Assembly: GCA_028877005.1 (NCBI GenBank)
Contig: JAGWPI010000004.1
Span: forward strand, 1-7,483
Direction of reading: 5' to 3'
Source: Bacteroidota bacterium
GTDB taxonomy: Bacteria > Bacteroidota > Bacteroidia > Chitinophagales > Chitinophagaceae
DNA length: 7,483 nt
A program made the position numbers and the translations under genes. Below, one piece after another: positions 1-7,140 of the stretch; the first letter of the stretch is position 1; each line of letters begins with the position of its first letter. The notes under the pieces are model-generated. The model worked only from the letters and a program-made list of their open reading frames with translations. It was not told the origin of the DNA and ran no database searches.

Positions 1-1
1 A

Positions 2-397
2 AACAAAAAAAATATCACAACTGCTTCTCCTCTAACCATTATGTTGTTTGAAATGGGCGGTGGATTTTTATTCTTATCTGCTTTGTTGCCTTTTTATCTA
101 CATCATTTCCCATTGAATAAATGGATTCCTTCTTGGAATGATTTTTTTTGGCTACTTATTTTAGCTTGGCTTTGTACTGTTTTAGCTATGGAATTAATGT
201 TGAAAGCATTACATAGCATATCTGCATTTACTCAAAATTTAACTTTGAACCTAGAGCCTGTGTATGGTATTTTGTTGGCCTTTATTGTGTTACATGAAAA
301 CAGATACTTAAAACCTACATTTTATGTTGGGTTGGTATGTATTGCTATTTCTGTAGTAATTCAAATGCGGCGTATTGTAAAAGGGCGAAAATACTAA
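2..397 (+). CDS. EamA/DMT-superfamily transporter, C-terminal part (5' end outside window)
   Basis: The reading frame is open from the left edge, so the first internal Met at 41 is not the start; about 132 residues are visible. They form four hydrophobic segments: roughly 41-105, 150-220, 220-295 and 310-370 in nucleotide terms. The third ends in NLEPVYGILLAFIVLHE, the LEPV...E signature that closes the third helix of an EamA repeat. The protein finishes with a short basic tail (MRRIVKGRKY), as expected for a cytoplasmic C-terminus. The visible part matches the second of the two EamA repeats of a typical 10-helix drug/metabolite transporter of about 290-300 residues. These are inner-membrane carriers for small metabolites; the substrate cannot be told from sequence. 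A 9-T run lies just after the stop (403-411), but only a weak 5-bp stem precedes it. Family assignment is secure, function is not. Confidence 0.85.
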   Translation, partial: NKKNITTASPLTIMLFEMGGGFLFLSALLPFYLHHFPLNKWIPSWNDFFWLLILAWLCTVLAMELMLKALHSISAFTQNLTLNLEPVYGILLAFIVLHENRYLKPTFYVGLVCIAISVVIQMRRIVKGRKY

Positions 398-540
398 TCT
401 ATATTTTTTTTTCTATTTGCTGTGAAAGATGAATAAATCTCATATCCATCAGCAGGCCAATTATCATATTGGTGTATGAATCAAAATTTCAGTTATTTTT
501 AACATCGTTTAATTAATTTAGTAGGTACCCAAAACCTTAT

Positions 541-3492
541 ATGAGAAAATATTCATTGCTAGTTTGCGCAGTAATATGGGCAACTACCCTTTCTGCACAA
601 AAAAAAGTTTTAAATCATAGTGTATATGATACTTGGCAAAGCATCGGAGAAAAATATATTAGTAACGATGGCCGTGTGATTGTTTACACAATTGTTCCCC
701 AAGAAGGTGATGGTTTTTTATGGATTCGAAAATATGTAAAAGACAAACAGCGATGGGATACAGTTGCAATAGTACAGCGGGGATTTCAACCCAAAATTAC
801 CAACAATGCTGGCTTTGTAATATGTAAAATTAAACCTTTGTATGACCAAATTAGGCAAGCAAAAATTCAAAAAAGTAAACAAGAAAATATGCCAAAAGAT
901 AGTATGGCTATTATAAATGTTTATTCCGGACAAATTACCAAAATACCAGATGTGCAATCTTTTTCTTTACCTGAAAAGGGAGATGGAATTTTTGTTGCTT
1001 TAATAGAAAAGAGCTCACATAAGTTTATGCCTATTAATGATTCACTGACAATTGTAACACAACTAATTAAACAAATTAATAGCTCGCAAAAAACAGAAGA
1101 TAGTTTAAAAAAGCAGCTTCAATTAATACAGCAAAAAGGTTTTGGTTATTTTACTTCTCTAAATGCTAAACCAATAAATCCAACTTCTGCATCCAATACC
1201 TCTTCTATAAAAACCGATTTGTATATTTTCCATTTGCCCGATACCCAAGCTCATATTATAGCTAATGTGCAACATGTGGCCATTTCTAAAACCGGTAATG
1301 CCTTGGCTTATGACCAATGGGTTAGCGCTAATGACATAGCGGTTAATTGGTATAATACCCAATTAAAAACATCTAAAACGCTTATACAGAACTTACATGA
1401 AATAAATGCTTTAACAATTGATGATAATGATACCCAGCTAGCTTTTGTTGCGGAAAAAGATAGTAGTAATAAAGCATTGCAACGTTTTTTTAATTTGTAT
1501 TATTATCATATAGGCAATGATAGCGCTCGTTTAATAGTTCACAGAAAAACGAAAGGGGTTCCTGAAAATTGGTCAGTGAGTCAATATAGTAATACGCATT
1601 TTAGTGAATCGGGTAAACGACTATTTTTTGGAACAGCTCCTATTCTTCCGCCAAAAGATACCATTACACCTTCATTTGAACAAGCGTCACTAGATATTTG
1701 GCATTATGCAGATGAAGATATTATGCCCGCCCAACTAAAAAATTTAGAACGAACCCTTAAAAAAAATTATTTAGCAAGATATGATTTTGCTACAGATACG
1801 GTTGTTCAGTTGGCTAATAACATATTCGAAAATGTAATGGAAACCCAAAAAGGAGATGGCAATTACTTTTATACTTATACCGATACGGGACGCCGAGTAC
1901 AAAAGCAATGGCAAGGGTATACCATGAAGGATGTGTATGTGTTAAACCCTGAAAATGGGCAACGAAAAAAAATTGTGGGTAATCTTAAAATGCATATGTA
2001 TCCATCATTTTCAGGAAAATATTTGTTAGTGTATAATGATATTCAAAAAAAATATAGTTGCTATAATGCAGATAAACAGCAATACTATACCGTTGGAAAT
2101 GACATTGCTGTGCCTCTATATGATGAAACCAATGATGTGCCTGATGATCCATACAATTATGGTATAGCCGGTTTTACCGAACAAAGAGATGCTGTTTGGC
2201 TGTATGATAGATTTGACATATGGCAGGTAGATTTGTCAGGTAAATTACCCTCACATAAAATAACAGAAGGTAGGAAATCAAAAATGCAGTACCGCTATAT
2301 TTATGCAAAAAATGAAAATTTTATTAATTTAAATAAAAGAATTTGGTTTAAACTGTTTAATGAGCAAAATAAGTATGCAGGATTAGCTGTTTCTGATCCT
2401 TTCAAAAGTCAACAGCAAACATGGCAAAGATCTACAACAATTAAAATAGATACTTCCAAATTTATTAATGGTATTGAGCTAGACAAAGATTTTAATACTA
2501 TTTTATTTACTATGGAAGATTATTGTAATAGTCCTAATGTTTATGTTTTACAAGAATTGGAACATCATGAAAATAATTTACCTGTTCAACTAACTATGTT
2601 GAATCCACAACAACAGCAATATAATTGGGGAAATGCTGCTTTGTTTACATGGAGGGCATATGATGGTAAAATAGCAGAAGGTATTGTTTATACCCCAGAA
2701 AATTTTAGCCGTTCCCAAAAATATCCCATGATTGTTTATTTTTATGAAAGAAATAACCAAACGCTTTATAATTATATTCCACCTGCACCAACACCCTCTC
2801 GATTAAATATATCATTTTATGTAAGCCGGGGATATGTTGTTTTTGTGCCGGATATTTGGTACAGAAAAGGACATCCCGGTGAAAGTGCTTATGACTATAT
2901 TGTAAGTGGCACGAGGGCGGTAGTAAAATTAGGATATGTGGATAGCACTAAAATTGGTATACAAGGGCAAAGTTGGGGCGGGTATCAAACAGCATATGTA
3001 ATTACAAGAACACATTTATTTAAGGCTGCCTGGGCAGGTGCCCCAGTGGTAAATATGTTTAGTGCTTATGGAGGTATTCGTTGGGAAACCGGGGTTAATC
3101 GTCAGTTTCAGTATGAAAAAACTCAAAGTAGAATTGGTGCTAATATATGGCAAAGGCCAGATTTGTATATTGAAAATTCTCCACTATTTCATTTAAAAAG
3201 TATTCAAACTCCACTAGTTATTATGAGTAATGATGCTGATGGCGCTGTACCTTGGTATCAAGGAATTGAATTTTATACAGCCATGCGAAGGTTGCATAAA
3301 CCAGTTTGGTTACTGGTGTATAATGGTGAAGCACATAATTTAGTTGAAAGACGCAACCGTAAAGATATTCAGATTCGTGAACAGCAATTTTTTGACTGGC
3401 AGTTAAAAGGTGATAAACCAGCCAAATGGTTATTAGAGGGTGTACCAGCTGTATTAAAAGGGAGAGATTGGGGATTAGAAACCTCTGAATAA
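541..3492 (+). CDS. Exported S9-family (prolyl oligopeptidase-like) serine peptidase
   Basis: The 983-residue protein starts with a signal peptide (MRKYSLLVCAVIWATTLSAQ, probable cleavage after A19 or Q20), so it acts in the periplasm or at the cell surface. It has no lipobox Cys. Residues about 25-690 are a low-identity region expected to form the beta-propeller that gates S9 enzymes. Residues about 695-970 are the alpha/beta-hydrolase domain, opening near YPMIVYFYERN. The triad is intact: Ser811 in GQSWGG, Asp900 in DADGAVPW, His932 in GEAHN. The stretch YGGIRWETG...QYEKTQSRIG and the ending resemble the long S9 peptidases common in Bacteroidota. S9 enzymes typically cleave short peptides, often after Pro or Ala; the exact specificity is not readable here. 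The start is the only good ATG: an in-frame stop lies at 514-516, and no Shine-Dalgarno sequence is present. Residues about 157-224 are a polar, Lys/Gln/Ser-rich insert. The gene is transcribed alone and ends at a probable bidirectional terminator. Confidence 0.95.
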   Translation: MRKYSLLVCAVIWATTLSAQKKVLNHSVYDTWQSIGEKYISNDGRVIVYTIVPQEGDGFLWIRKYVKDKQRWDTVAIVQRGFQPKITNNAGFVICKIKPLYDQIRQAKIQKSKQENMPKDSMAIINVYSGQITKIPDVQSFSLPEKGDGIFVALIEKSSHKFMPINDSLTIVTQLIKQINSSQKTEDSLKKQLQLIQQKGFGYFTSLNAKPINPTSASNTSSIKTDLYIFHLPDTQAHIIANVQHVAISKTGNALAYDQWVSANDIAVNWYNTQLKTSKTLIQNLHEINALTIDDNDTQLAFVAEKDSSNKALQRFFNLYYYHIGNDSARLIVHRKTKGVPENWSVSQYSNTHFSESGKRLFFGTAPILPPKDTITPSFEQASLDIWHYADEDIMPAQLKNLERTLKKNYLARYDFATDTVVQLANNIFENVMETQKGDGNYFYTYTDTGRRVQKQWQGYTMKDVYVLNPENGQRKKIVGNLKMHMYPSFSGKYLLVYNDIQKKYSCYNADKQQYYTVGNDIAVPLYDETNDVPDDPYNYGIAGFTEQRDAVWLYDRFDIWQVDLSGKLPSHKITEGRKSKMQYRYIYAKNENFINLNKRIWFKLFNEQNKYAGLAVSDPFKSQQQTWQRSTTIKIDTSKFINGIELDKDFNTILFTMEDYCNSPNVYVLQELEHHENNLPVQLTMLNPQQQQYNWGNAALFTWRAYDGKIAEGIVYTPENFSRSQKYPMIVYFYERNNQTLYNYIPPAPTPSRLNISFYVSRGYVVFVPDIWYRKGHPGESAYDYIVSGTRAVVKLGYVDSTKIGIQGQSWGGYQTAYVITRTHLFKAAWAGAPVVNMFSAYGGIRWETGVNRQFQYEKTQSRIGANIWQRPDLYIENSPLFHLKSIQTPLVIMSNDADGAVPWYQGIEFYTAMRRLHKPVWLLVYNGEAHNLVERRNRKDIQIREQQFFDWQLKGDKPAKWLLEGVPAVLKGRDWGLETSE

Positions 3493-3523
3493 ATACAAAA
3501 AGCCCAATAGGTATACAAAAAGC
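3493..3523 (+). repeat. 11-bp direct repeat ATACAAAAAGC, two copies
   Basis: ATACAAAAAGC occurs at 3493-3503 and again at 3513-3523, with a 20-bp period. The second copy supplies the left arm of the terminator stem. The first copy starts at the last base of the S9 stop codon region. It may be a small local duplication or chance in AT-rich DNA; no mobile element boundary is visible. Confidence 0.4.
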
Positions 3524-3556
3524 GACTGTTTCCAATTATGATACAGCCGCTTTTTT
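3517..3556. terminator. Probable bidirectional intrinsic terminator
   Basis: AAAAAGCGACTGT (3517-3529) pairs with ACAGCCGCTTTTT (3543-3555), giving a 13-position stem with one A-C mismatch (3525/3547) and a 13-nt loop. The stem is flanked by a T-run on the plus strand and, through the A-run, by a T-run on the minus strand, so it can end transcription both ways. It lies 24 nt after the S9 peptidase stop and 27 nt after the E2 stop, exactly where two convergent genes would share a terminator. Function is inferred from structure and position. Confidence 0.8.
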
Positions 3557-3583
3557 GTTGGGGAATATTCATCCAAAAAATAC

Positions 3584-5020
3584 TTAATCAATATAATGTT
3601 CCTGAACAACTAATTTCAACTCCCTGTTTACATCCCATGCTTCAAATTCTTTTGCAACTTCATGTAAAAAGCTAGCACCAATACTACCATCAATAATACG
3701 ATGGTCATAACTCATGGATAAATACATCATGTGGCGAATGCCAATATAATCTCCTTTTTCTGTTTCAATTACAACAGGCCTTTTCTTTATTGCACCTACA
3801 GCCATAATAGCAACTTGTGGCTGGCTAATAATAGGTGTACCCATTAAACTGCCAAATGTACCTACGTTGGTTAATGTAAAAGTGCCGCCTTGTGTATCAT
3901 CGGGTTTTAGTTTATTGTTTCGGGCATTGTCGGCCAAGTTATTTACTGTTTTAGTTAAACTTACTAAACTTAAATTTTCTGCATTTTTAATGACAGGCAC
4001 TATTAGATTTCCGTTAGGTAGGGCAGTAGCCATACCAATATTAAAATATTTTTTTAATATAATTTTGTCGCCGTCAACCGAGCTGTTAATGATAGGAAAA
4101 CGTTTTAAAACTTTAACTATACACTCTATAAACATAGGTGTAAAAGTAATTTTAGTGCCTTCAACTTTCTCAAAATTGTCCTTTATCTTATTACGCCAAA
4201 GTACCATATTAGTAACATCGGCTTCGGTAAAGCTGGTAACATGTGGACTAGTATGCTTACTGTCTACCATATGTTTAGCAATCAGTTTACGCATCCGATC
4301 CATTTCAATGATTTCAACATTTTGTTGATTCACTTCAATATTACCTTGTATAGGTGCAGGAGCAACGAATGTATTTTCTTGAACTACTGATTTAACTGGA
4401 GCCGGAATTTCTGGAGTAGTAGTAACAGAAGGGGTAATCATTTTACCTGATTTTTTTTCAGATAAATATTGTAAAATGTCTTTTTTTGATACCCTGCCTT
4501 CAGCACCAGTTCCCGGTATATTTTCTAATTCAGCCATACTTATACCTTCGCTATTGGCAATATTGAGTACTAAAGGCGAATAAAACCGATTATTACCTAC
4601 ACTAGTTGCCGTATTGGTGGCTGCAGACGGAGTGTAGGGCACAGTTGTAATTGCCTCTTGTATAGCTGGCTCTAAAGGTTTGTAAATTCCATTAGCTGTA
4701 ACTTGCATGGTACCGGTTTCGGGCTTTAAACTAACAGGGGGCGGGGGCTCAACAGATTGGGGTTGGTTATTAACACTGTCACCCACTTCAATTTTAGCTA
4801 AAACCGCACCCACGGGTACCACATCATTTACATTGTATAATATTTCTTTTATGGTACCAGAAACTGTACTAGGTACCTCACTATCAACTTTATCGGTAGC
4901 AATATCTAAAATGGTTTCATCCTGTTGCACAAAATCACCTGCTTTTTTATGCCAGCGTAAAATGGTGGCTTCCATAATACTTTCACCCATTTTGGGCATC
5001 ACTAAATCTGCTAGGGCCAT
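3584..5020 (-). CDS. 2-oxo acid dehydrogenase complex E2 (dihydrolipoamide acyltransferase)
   Basis: This 478-residue E2 carries an acyl group from E1 on a lipoyl arm and transfers it to CoA in a cytoplasmic 2-oxo acid dehydrogenase complex. Domains in order: one lipoyl domain (about 2-78) with the lipoylated Lys44 in ATDKVDSEV; a Pro/Thr/Val-rich linker (about 80-143); a peripheral subunit-binding domain (about 146-185, ending in IPGTGAEGRVSKKDI); a second linker (about 188-232); and the acyltransferase core (about 236-474) with TNVGTFGS (384-391) and the catalytic motif DHRIIDG, His440 and Asp444. Length and single lipoyl domain suit the branched-chain/generic E2 of Bacteroidota. Pyruvate, branched-chain 2-oxo acid or mixed specificity cannot be separated, so no symbol is given. 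E1 and E3 genes are not adjacent. The subunit-binding domain has Leu152 and Asn156 where two partner-binding arginines are usual. The start ATG has an AT-rich leader with no Shine-Dalgarno sequence. Confidence 0.95.
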   Translation of the reverse strand: MALADLVMPKMGESIMEATILRWHKKAGDFVQQDETILDIATDKVDSEVPSTVSGTIKEILYNVNDVVPVGAVLAKIEVGDSVNNQPQSVEPPPPVSLKPETGTMQVTANGIYKPLEPAIQEAITTVPYTPSAATNTATSVGNNRFYSPLVLNIANSEGISMAELENIPGTGAEGRVSKKDILQYLSEKKSGKMITPSVTTTPEIPAPVKSVVQENTFVAPAPIQGNIEVNQQNVEIIEMDRMRKLIAKHMVDSKHTSPHVTSFTEADVTNMVLWRNKIKDNFEKVEGTKITFTPMFIECIVKVLKRFPIINSSVDGDKIILKKYFNIGMATALPNGNLIVPVIKNAENLSLVSLTKTVNNLADNARNNKLKPDDTQGGTFTLTNVGTFGSLMGTPIISQPQVAIMAVGAIKKRPVVIETEKGDYIGIRHMMYLSMSYDHRIIDGSIGASFLHEVAKEFEAWDVNRELKLVVQEHYID

Positions 5021-5110
5021 AAAATTAATTTTTTTGTGAAAGGGTATTTTTGAAAAAATGTTTTGTGATCATGAACGGCAGCAACACTTTAATTAATCCT
5101 TAATTCAAGT

Positions 5111-5137
5111 CAAAAATAGTATTTTACTGTGGTACAA
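5111..5137 (-). promoter_or_regulatory. Candidate Bacteroidota promoter for the E2 gene
   Basis: Read on the minus strand, TATTTTTG (5118-5111) is an exact match to the -7 element TAnnTTTG. A TTG (5137-5135) lies 16 nt upstream as the -33 element, slightly closer than usual. The predicted transcript would begin near 5105 with a leader of about 85 nt. This suggests that E2 can be transcribed separately from cinA, whose stop is about 50 nt upstream. It rests on motif match only. Confidence 0.45.
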
Positions 5138-5184
5138 CCGCAGGTTTTTGCCTAATTTTAATAAATTAACTTATCTATTTTAGC

Positions 5185-6441
5185 CTACTGGGTTAGTAGT
5201 TGATGCATAAGTAGTAAGGCATTGGCAGCAGTAAGTTGAATATTTCTTTGCCTATTAAATCTAAAATGCAATTTTTTTGTGATAATTTGTTCCTTTCCTG
5301 CTACAGCAATCCAAACTGTACCTACAGGCTTTTCAGATGTTCCGCCGGCAGGACCCATAATACCACTTACAGCAATGGCATAATCTGTTTCCATTAATTC
5401 CAATATATTTTTAACCATTTCTGTTACTACTTCCTGACTAACGGCGCCATATTTTTGTAAAGTTGCGTTATTAACATGTAATAATTTTTCTTTTACCTCA
5501 TATGAATAGCTAATAACGCTGCCTTCATAATAGGAGGATGATCCTGCAATAGAAGTAATTAAATGAGAAATATACCCACCAGTACAACTTTCTGCTGTAG
5601 CAATCGTTTTATTTTTTTCCTTTAATAACCTACCAATTACTGCTTCCAATGATTCATCTTTATCTGTAATCATTACATCTTGCACTAAATTTTTTAATGC
5701 CATAAAGTGTTTATTAATAGCATCATTTACTACTTGCACATTTTCCCCATACATGGTTAATCTTAAGCGAACCATACCATAATTTGGTAAATAAGCTAAT
5801 GATATATTTTCGGGTAAATCTGATTCAAACGGTACTAACCTATCTGCTAACATAGATTCACCTATGCCTGCAGTTAAAAGAGTTCTATGCTCAATACAGC
5901 CCAAATTAAATTTTTTTTGTAAAAATGGAATCACTTCCTGCTTCATTAGCCCTTGCATTTCATGAGGTACACCCGGTAATGAAAAGAATAAACAGCCATT
6001 TTTTTCAAATAGCATTCCGGGAGCAGTGCCAAGTTCATTTTTTAAAATAATGCAATTGTCAGGCACTTCTGCTTGTTTAATATTTCTTTCTGCTAAGGGA
6101 AGACCGCGTTTAAAAACATGCTCAAATAAATAAGTAACATGTTGTAGTGTTGGTTGGTGTAATACTAATTTCCCCCCAAAATATTGGCAGAGTAAAGGTT
6201 TGGTAATATCATCGGAGGTTGGACCAAGCCCCCCGGTTATAAATACAATATTAGAGGTATTACTTTCCTGATTTAAAGCATCCCAAATTGCACCCCATTT
6301 ATCGCCAACAGCAACTTTGCGATGGACAGGTATACCTATTTTATTTAATTCTTGTGCCATCCAAGCACTATTTGTATCAATTACCTGACCAATTAATAGC
6401 TCATCTCCAATAGTTATAATTGACGCTAGAACAGTATCCAT
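5185..6441 (-). CDS. cinA: CinA: NMN deamidase / ADP-ribose pyrophosphatase-like two-domain protein
   Basis: The 418-residue protein has both domains of full-length CinA. Residues about 4-170 are the molybdopterin-binding-like (COG1058) domain, with IITIGDELLIGQ at the start, TGGLGPTSDD at 69-78 and SLPGVPHEM near 154-162. This domain has been linked to ADP-ribose pyrophosphatase activity in other species. Residues about 262-415 are the PncC-type domain, with TAESCTGG (282-289, presumed nucleophile Ser285), AGSSSYYEGSVISYS and GPAGGTSEKPVGTVW. It deamidates nicotinamide mononucleotide to nicotinate mononucleotide in the cytosolic pyridine-nucleotide cycle. The older competence-induced name need not imply a role in transformation. 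The ATG at 6441 is preferred: the frame extends to a TTG at 6492, but the extra 17 residues are not family-like, whereas MDTVLASIITIGDE begins where CinA proteins begin. The usual YSN of the YSNxxK motif reads YSYEVK here; Tyr312 and Lys317 are kept. Confidence 0.95.
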   Translation of the reverse strand: MDTVLASIITIGDELLIGQVIDTNSAWMAQELNKIGIPVHRKVAVGDKWGAIWDALNQESNTSNIVFITGGLGPTSDDITKPLLCQYFGGKLVLHQPTLQHVTYLFEHVFKRGLPLAERNIKQAEVPDNCIILKNELGTAPGMLFEKNGCLFFSLPGVPHEMQGLMKQEVIPFLQKKFNLGCIEHRTLLTAGIGESMLADRLVPFESDLPENISLAYLPNYGMVRLRLTMYGENVQVVNDAINKHFMALKNLVQDVMITDKDESLEAVIGRLLKEKNKTIATAESCTGGYISHLITSIAGSSSYYEGSVISYSYEVKEKLLHVNNATLQKYGAVSQEVVTEMVKNILELMETDYAIAVSGIMGPAGGTSEKPVGTVWIAVAGKEQIITKKLHFRFNRQRNIQLTAANALLLMHQLLTQ

Positions 6442-6567
6442 AAAATTTAAATTGCCTGCAAAGTAAAACAGTAAATAGCAAAAAAATGGCAATCATTTTT
6501 ATTTTTACTATAATAAATATTTTAAGCCTCAACTTTAAATTATACAGGTATATTAACCGATTACATT

Positions 6568-6981
6568 TTACTTATTAAAAAAAATTGATAATTTTTCATA
6601 CAAATGCTGCGGCATGGTTGTTTTTTCTTTTGTTTTTGCATCAATAAAGTATAGAACTACTCTTCCAACAGTAATTAATTTATTACTTTGGTTATAAATT
6701 TCTTGATGAAATTCAATTTTATAATCATTGGGTAATTCTTTCAGTATTGTTTTTATAGTTAGTAAATCATCGTAATGTGCAGGTCTAAGGTATTTTGCAT
6801 GTACTTCAACAATGGGCATAATAATACCCATTGCTTCCATGTCTTTATAAGTAAATCCTAATTGTCTAATACTTTCAGTTCTTCCCACTTCAAAATATTG
6901 TACATAATTGCCATGATATACTACGTTCATTTGGTCGGTTTCTGCATATCTAACCCTTATTTGCGTGCTACTTTCGTACAT
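6568..6981 (-). CDS. Acyl-CoA thioesterase, YbgC/4-hydroxybenzoyl-CoA thioesterase family
   Basis: This 137-residue protein is a single hotdog-fold domain that hydrolyses acyl-CoA thioesters in the cytoplasm; it has no signal peptide. The family signature is RYAETDQMNVVYHGNYVQYF, with Asp16 at the catalytic position and His23 aligned to the conserved YbgC His, followed by EVGRTE. The middle (HAKYLRPAHYDDLLTIKTIL) and the end (VGRVVLYFIDAKTKEKTTMP) follow the usual YbgC strand order, and the length is standard for the family. The chain-length preference cannot be inferred. It is the first gene of a minus-strand run leading into cinA (126-bp gap) and E2. The start is supported because the conserved domain begins within ten residues of it; no Shine-Dalgarno sequence is visible in the A/T-rich leader. 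Confidence 0.93.
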   Translation of the reverse strand: MYESSTQIRVRYAETDQMNVVYHGNYVQYFEVGRTESIRQLGFTYKDMEAMGIIMPIVEVHAKYLRPAHYDDLLTIKTILKELPNDYKIEFHQEIYNQSNKLITVGRVVLYFIDAKTKEKTTMPQHLYEKLSIFFNK

Positions 6982-6999
6982 TTTTTAAAAATTTGTTGG

Positions 7000-7032
7000 T
7001 AAAGGTATAATGCTTTACTGTTTATCCACAAA
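7000..7032 (-). promoter_or_regulatory. Candidate promoter for the thioesterase gene
   Basis: Read on the minus strand, TTTG (7032-7029) is followed after 21 nt by TACCTTTA (7007-7000), which matches the -7 consensus TAnnTTTG except for the last base. Transcription would start near 6993, giving a short leader of about 12 nt before the ATG at 6981. It is a motif match only, but well placed. Confidence 0.4.
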
Positions 7033-7045
7033 TTATGGAATGGTA

Positions 7046-7075
7046 TTTGGTTACACTTTGCGGATGTTAACTTTA
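7046..7075 (+). promoter_or_regulatory. Candidate promoter for the TPR-protein gene
   Basis: TTTG (7046-7049) is followed after 18 nt by TAACTTTA (7068-7075), one base off the -7 consensus TAnnTTTG. The predicted start near 7082 leaves a leader of about 55-60 nt. It is back to back with the opposite-strand candidate, with 13 bp between the two elements. The assignment rests on motif and position only. Confidence 0.4.
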
Positions 7076-7140
7076 GGTTGATTTTACTTTTATTTAAGAT
7101 TCTATCAATAATCTTTGCTCATTACACACGTTACATGCAT

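Noticed and set aside
372..411. Possible terminator of the transporter gene (GTATT/AATAC stem followed by nine T)
   Set aside because: The stem is five weak pairs with a 13-nt loop and lies largely inside the coding sequence; the T-run alone is not enough.
457..472. Hairpin CCAAT-TATCAT-ATTGG in the spacer before the S9 gene
   Set aside because: Only a 5-bp AT-rich stem with no T-run after it; not convincing as terminator or operator.
429..479. A 16-codon plus-strand ORF (MNKSHIHQQANYHIGV) between the transporter and the S9 peptidase
   Set aside because: Too short to judge, no ribosome binding site, no recognisable family, and such ORFs are common by chance in AT-rich spacers.
487..521. Possible promoter for the S9 gene (TTTC, 23-nt spacer, TAATTTAG)
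   Set aside because: Both elements deviate from consensus and the spacer is at the long limit; AT-rich DNA gives many such matches.
3221..3572. Minus-strand ORFs overlapping the end of the S9 gene
   Set aside because: They lie opposite the catalytic Asp/His coding region and across the terminator; no domain or start signal supports them.
3867..4328. 153-codon plus-strand ORF antisense to the E2 gene
   Set aside because: It is a reverse-frame shadow of the strongly conserved acyltransferase coding sequence and has no family features of its own.
5061..5076. TGTGATCATGAAC resembling a CRP/FNR half-site upstream of E2
   Set aside because: Only one half matches; the second half lacks the TCACA symmetry, and the position is downstream of the predicted promoter.
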